Source: Paludibacteraceae bacterium (GTDB lineage: Bacteria > Bacteroidota > Bacteroidia > Bacteroidales > Paludibacteraceae). From it: a stretch of 14,420 nt of DNA. The stretch lies in the NCBI GenBank assembly GCA_017960065.1, contig JAGCZK010000203.1, forward strand, positions 1 to 14,420. Reading direction: 5' to 3'. Below are positions 12,362 through 14,420 of the stretch, one piece after another. Below the pieces are notes generated by a model. It was not told the DNA's origin. It was given only the letters and a program-made list of their open reading frames with translations, and did no database searches. Each line of letters opens with the position of its first letter. Position 1 is the first letter of the stretch. The translations under genes were made by a program, and so were the position numbers.

Positions 12362-13612
12362 TTAGAGCAAACAGTCGTCCAAGGCTTTTTTGATGGCGGC
12401 CTTGTCCATACGTTGTCCGATAAACACCAGTTTCTGCATGCGGTCGCCATACTGCTCGTCCCAATCGCGGCGCAGGTTTTCGTCGCGGTCGAGCATCCGC
12501 TGCAGCTGGTCTTGCGGCATGGTGGCATACCACTGCCCCACATTGTTGAGCGTCACTTGCCGACCCGCCTGCTCAAACAGGTAGCAGGTGTCGGGTTTGT
12601 CTTTGAAATAGCAGATTCCCTTGGCCCGAATCACCGACTTGGGCCAGCATTTGGCCACAAAATGGTCGAAGCGGTTGATGTCCATCGGGCGCCGTGCCAT
12701 ATAGACGTAGGTTCCGATGCCGTATTCTTCGACCTCACCGCCCTCGTGGTCGTGATGGTGATGACAGTGGTGGTGTTCGTCGTCGTGGTCGTGATGGTGA
12801 TGTTCGTGGTGGTGTTCGTGCCCGTGTTCGTGTTCGTGTTCGTGCTCGTGCTCGTCCTCTTCTTCCTCATCGGGGTGATGGCCCTCGAGTTCGTGAATCC
12901 AAGTGGCCGACGTGGCGACCGACTCAAAGTCAAACAGTTGCGTATGCAGCAAACGGTCGAGATCGACATCACAATAATTGCAGTCGATCATTTCGGCGCG
13001 CGGCTGCAGGCCCCGCAACACTTCGTGCAAACGGTCGAGCGAAGCCTTCTCCACATCACCGGCCTTATTGACCAGGATCAGGTTGCAGAACTCGATTTGC
13101 TGGATCACCAGGTTTTCCAAGTCATCCTCTTCCAAATCGGGACGGAGCAAATCGTTGCCGCCGGCAAATTCGTCTTTCAGACGGAGAGCATCCACCACCG
13201 TCACGATACAATCGACGTAAGGAATGCCGTAGCGGGTGTATTCCTCGTCCATTTCGGTCATGGAGCAGATGGTTTGGGCAATGGGTTCCGGCTCGCAGAT
13301 ACCACTGGCTTCGATGACAATGTAATCGAAACGCTGCATTTTGGCGATGTCGGCCAGTTGCTGCACGAGGTCCATCTTGAGGGTGCAGCAGATGCAACCG
13401 TTTTGCAAGGCCATCAGGCTGTCGTCGCTTTGGCCCACGATGCCCCCTTTTTCAATCAGGCTGGCATCGATATTGACTTCGCCGATATCGTTGACAATCA
13501 CGGCGAATTTGATTCCCTGACGGTTGGATAAGATACGGTTGAGCAAGGTGGTTTTTCCGCTGCCCAGGTAACCTGTCAGCAGCAAAACTGGAATTCTGCG
13601 AGTGTTTAGCAT
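12362..13612 (-). CDS. COG0523 (CobW/Zng1-type) GTPase metallochaperone with His-rich insert (416 aa)
   Basis: A G3E-family P-loop GTPase. Residues 14-21 (GYLGSGKT) are the Walker A motif, 73-76 (CICC) is the family's CxCC metal-binding motif, VIEASG at 99-104 is the Walker B-side region, and NKAGD at 182-186 is the base-recognition motif. The C-terminal CobW_C domain follows the insert, about 295-416. Between the two domains, residues 245-289 contain 24 histidines, one Cys and many Asp/Glu, a pattern typical of zinc, nickel or cobalt-handling members. The inferred role is GTP-driven delivery of a metal, most likely zinc, to client enzymes in the cytoplasm; the metal is not proven by sequence. 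It has a consensus promoter with a palindrome at the predicted transcription start and is followed closely by an AraC regulator. Confidence 0.92.
   Translation of the reverse strand: MLNTRRIPVLLLTGYLGSGKTTLLNRILSNRQGIKFAVIVNDIGEVNIDASLIEKGGIVGQSDDSLMALQNGCICCTLKMDLVQQLADIAKMQRFDYIVIEASGICEPEPIAQTICSMTEMDEEYTRYGIPYVDCIVTVVDALRLKDEFAGGNDLLRPDLEEDDLENLVIQQIEFCNLILVNKAGDVEKASLDRLHEVLRGLQPRAEMIDCNYCDVDLDRLLHTQLFDFESVATSATWIHELEGHHPDEEEEDEHEHEHEHEHGHEHHHEHHHHDHDDEHHHCHHHHDHEGGEVEEYGIGTYVYMARRPMDINRFDHFVAKCWPKSVIRAKGICYFKDKPDTCYLFEQAGRQVTLNNVGQWYATMPQDQLQRMLDRDENLRRDWDEQYGDRMQKLVFIGQRMDKAAIKKALDDCLL
12746..12880 (-). repeat. His-rich low-complexity tract with tandem GAACAC/GAGCAC hexamers
   Basis: This segment encodes residues 245-289 of the COG0523 GTPase. 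The cleanest part, 12824-12853, is five Glu-His hexamers in tandem, followed by mixed CAC/CAT/GAC codons. Both strands are low in complexity (GTG/TCG runs on the plus strand), which makes length change by slippage plausible. It also creates a spurious valine-rich antisense ORF. Confidence 0.8.
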
Positions 13613-13639
13613 TTTTTCGTCAATTATAATACCCTATGC

Positions 13640-13662
13640 TTTGGAACAAATTTCGTGCCAAA
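13640..13662. promoter_or_regulatory. Candidate operator at the COG0523 gene transcription start
   Basis: An interrupted palindrome with arms TTTGGAAC (13640-13647) and GTGCCAAA (13655-13662), seven of eight bases paired, around a 7-base AT-rich centre. It lies just downstream of the -7 element on the minus strand, covering roughly +2 to +25 of the predicted transcript, the usual place for a repressor. The 23-bp size would suit a Fur/Zur-type dimer, but I see no exact known Zur box, so the identity is inference. Confidence 0.4.
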
Positions 13663-13670
13663 AGCCAGTA

Positions 13671-13704
13671 CAAAGATAATACAAAAAAATGGAGCGTGTC
13701 GAAA
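13671..13704 (-). promoter_or_regulatory. Promoter for the COG0523 GTPase gene
   Basis: On the minus strand TATCTTTG (13678 down to 13671) is an exact TAnnTTTG -7 element. TTTCG (13704 down to 13700), 21 bases upstream, is near the -33 consensus. The -33 bases fall in the loop of the upstream gene's terminator hairpin. The start point would be near 13664, giving a leader of about 50 bases. Confidence 0.6.
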
Positions 13705-13717
13705 AACACGCTCCATT
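13683..13717 (-). terminator. Intrinsic terminator of the T9SS-exported protein gene
   Basis: A perfect 12-bp stem with arms 13688-13699 and 13706-13717 and a 6-base loop. On the minus strand the stem is followed by a T-tract (A-tract at 13683-13689 on the plus strand). It lies 23 bases after the stop of the gene that enters from the right edge. Confidence 0.88.
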
Positions 13718-13740
13718 CTCCATTAGACTTTCAAAGTTTG

Positions 13741-14420
13741 TTACTGTTTGATCAGTTTGGTTTGTCCGTTGCTACCGTCGGCAAAGTTGACTTTGAGCAG
13801 GTACAAGCCTTGCGACATGCCCGACAGATCCAATTCGACCGAATCAAATTCGGCCACTTTCTGACCTGCGAGGTTGAACAACGAAACCGAAGAGATTTCT
13901 TTCGAAGCCTCAATCACGGCGCGTTGTTGTACCGGGTTGGGAACTACCTGCAAGAATTCGGCCTGAGCAACCGGCGTTTCGTCGATGTTGACGGCGCAGG
14001 TTTTCTCACGAATCTTCACATTGGTCAAGGTGTAAGTCGTATTGGCCGGACCGTTGGCAACAGAAATCGTCATGTCAGGATTGGTCAACACTTGCGGGTT
14101 GGTTGCCTCTACACTGAAGTTGTACGGTGTGTTGGCAGCCAGGTTCATGGTGTTGTCATCAAACATGTGCTGACCCTCGTTGTTGTCGCGCGATTCGAGA
14201 TATACCGAAACCGTGGCAGCCTTGGTGGCCGTGATGGTACCTTCGAACACATAGGTGGTACCGGCATCGAGGGTTTGGTCGTCGCCCGAAAGTACGACAA
14301 ACAAGGCGGCATAGTTGGCATTGCCTACCGTTACCGTCACATTCGTGCCGTTTACAGCATGCAGGCCGTTCACTTCGTGCCAGTTGCCATTTTCGTTCAC
14401 CACGTTACGCGAACCGGTGA
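13741..14420 (-). CDS. 3' part of a T9SS-exported protein with a beta-sandwich domain and type A sorting domain
   Basis: The frame ends with TAA at 13743-13741 and stays open through the right edge, so the N terminus is missing; about 225 residues are visible. The GTG at 14403 is internal. The upstream part (GTTYVFEGTITATKAATVSVYLES, then ANTPYNFSVEATNP and NTTYTLTNVKIREK) looks like a beta-sandwich of the CBM4/9-like kind often attached to secreted glycoside hydrolases; this is by pattern only. The last 70 or so residues are a typical T9SS type A sorting domain: VVPNP, VSLFNLAGQKVAEF, LDLSGMSQGLYLLKV and a basic TKLIKQ end. Such domains direct passage across the outer membrane through T9SS, followed by cleavage and release or surface attachment. 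What the missing N-terminal part does cannot be told. Confidence 0.85.
   Translation of the reverse strand, partial: TGSRNVVNENGNWHEVNGLHAVNGTNVTVTVGNANYAALFVVLSGDDQTLDAGTTYVFEGTITATKAATVSVYLESRDNNEGQHMFDDNTMNLAANTPYNFSVEATNPQVLTNPDMTISVANGPANTTYTLTNVKIREKTCAVNIDETPVAQAEFLQVVPNPVQQRAVIEASKEISSVSLFNLAGQKVAEFDSVELDLSGMSQGLYLLKVNFADGSNGQTKLIKQ

Noticed and set aside
12413..13531. 372-codon plus-strand ORF with a very hydrophobic valine run that mimics membrane segments
   Set aside because: The valine run is the antisense reading of the histidine codons of the COG0523 insert.

Overview
The window looks like a chromosomal segment from a Bacteroidales-type Bacteroidetes bacterium. Two things in the sequence suggest this. 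Several genes are preceded by the Bacteroidetes -7 element TAnnTTTG, with no Shine-Dalgarno sequence. The gene at the right edge ends in a classic type IX secretion system (T9SS) type A sorting domain. Coding regions favour G/C at third codon positions and intergenic stretches are short and AT-rich. I see no rRNA, tRNA, CRISPR array, insertion sequence or integrase, so this appears to be ordinary chromosome with one accessory-looking secreted-protein locus.

Left part (1-2240): the 3' end of a possible DUF3089 hydrolase-like gene; a small secreted protein of unknown function followed by an Ala/Ser/Lys-rich DUF937-like protein; a perfect-stem bidirectional terminator; a 46-residue ORF just behind it; and, on the minus strand, a compact operon of a DUF4250 protein and an unrecognised 85-residue protein. 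The DUF4250 operon is divergent from the next block, and both have recognisable promoters in the shared intergenic region.

Middle-left (2238-4156): a two-gene operon of a MalY/PatB-type PLP-dependent C-S lyase and an AlkD-family DNA alkylation repair glycosylase, joined by a TGATG stop/start overlap.

Centre (4157-8915): two tandem paralogous secreted proteins, 976 and 522 residues, each with its own promoter. Both have a signal peptide, a shared N-terminal domain, a beta/gamma-crystallin-like module, a ricin-type beta-trefoil module and a shared C-terminal domain ending in NVVY. The larger one carries an extra cassette of about 480 residues (crystallin with canonical Ca2+ motifs, ricin, crystallin, discoidin/F5-8 C) between the trefoil and the C-terminal domain. 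This is the most unusual content of the window and suggests a pair of secreted or surface glycan-binding proteins; no catalytic domain is visible in either.

Right part (8919-14420, all minus strand): an 818-residue acyl-activating enzyme/acyl carrier/PlsC acyltransferase fusion; an AraC-family regulator placed 18 bp after a COG0523 (CobW-type) GTPase metallochaperone with a 24-histidine insert; a terminator; and the 3' end of a T9SS-exported protein. The COG0523 gene has a palindrome at its predicted transcription start, which would suit metal-responsive repression.
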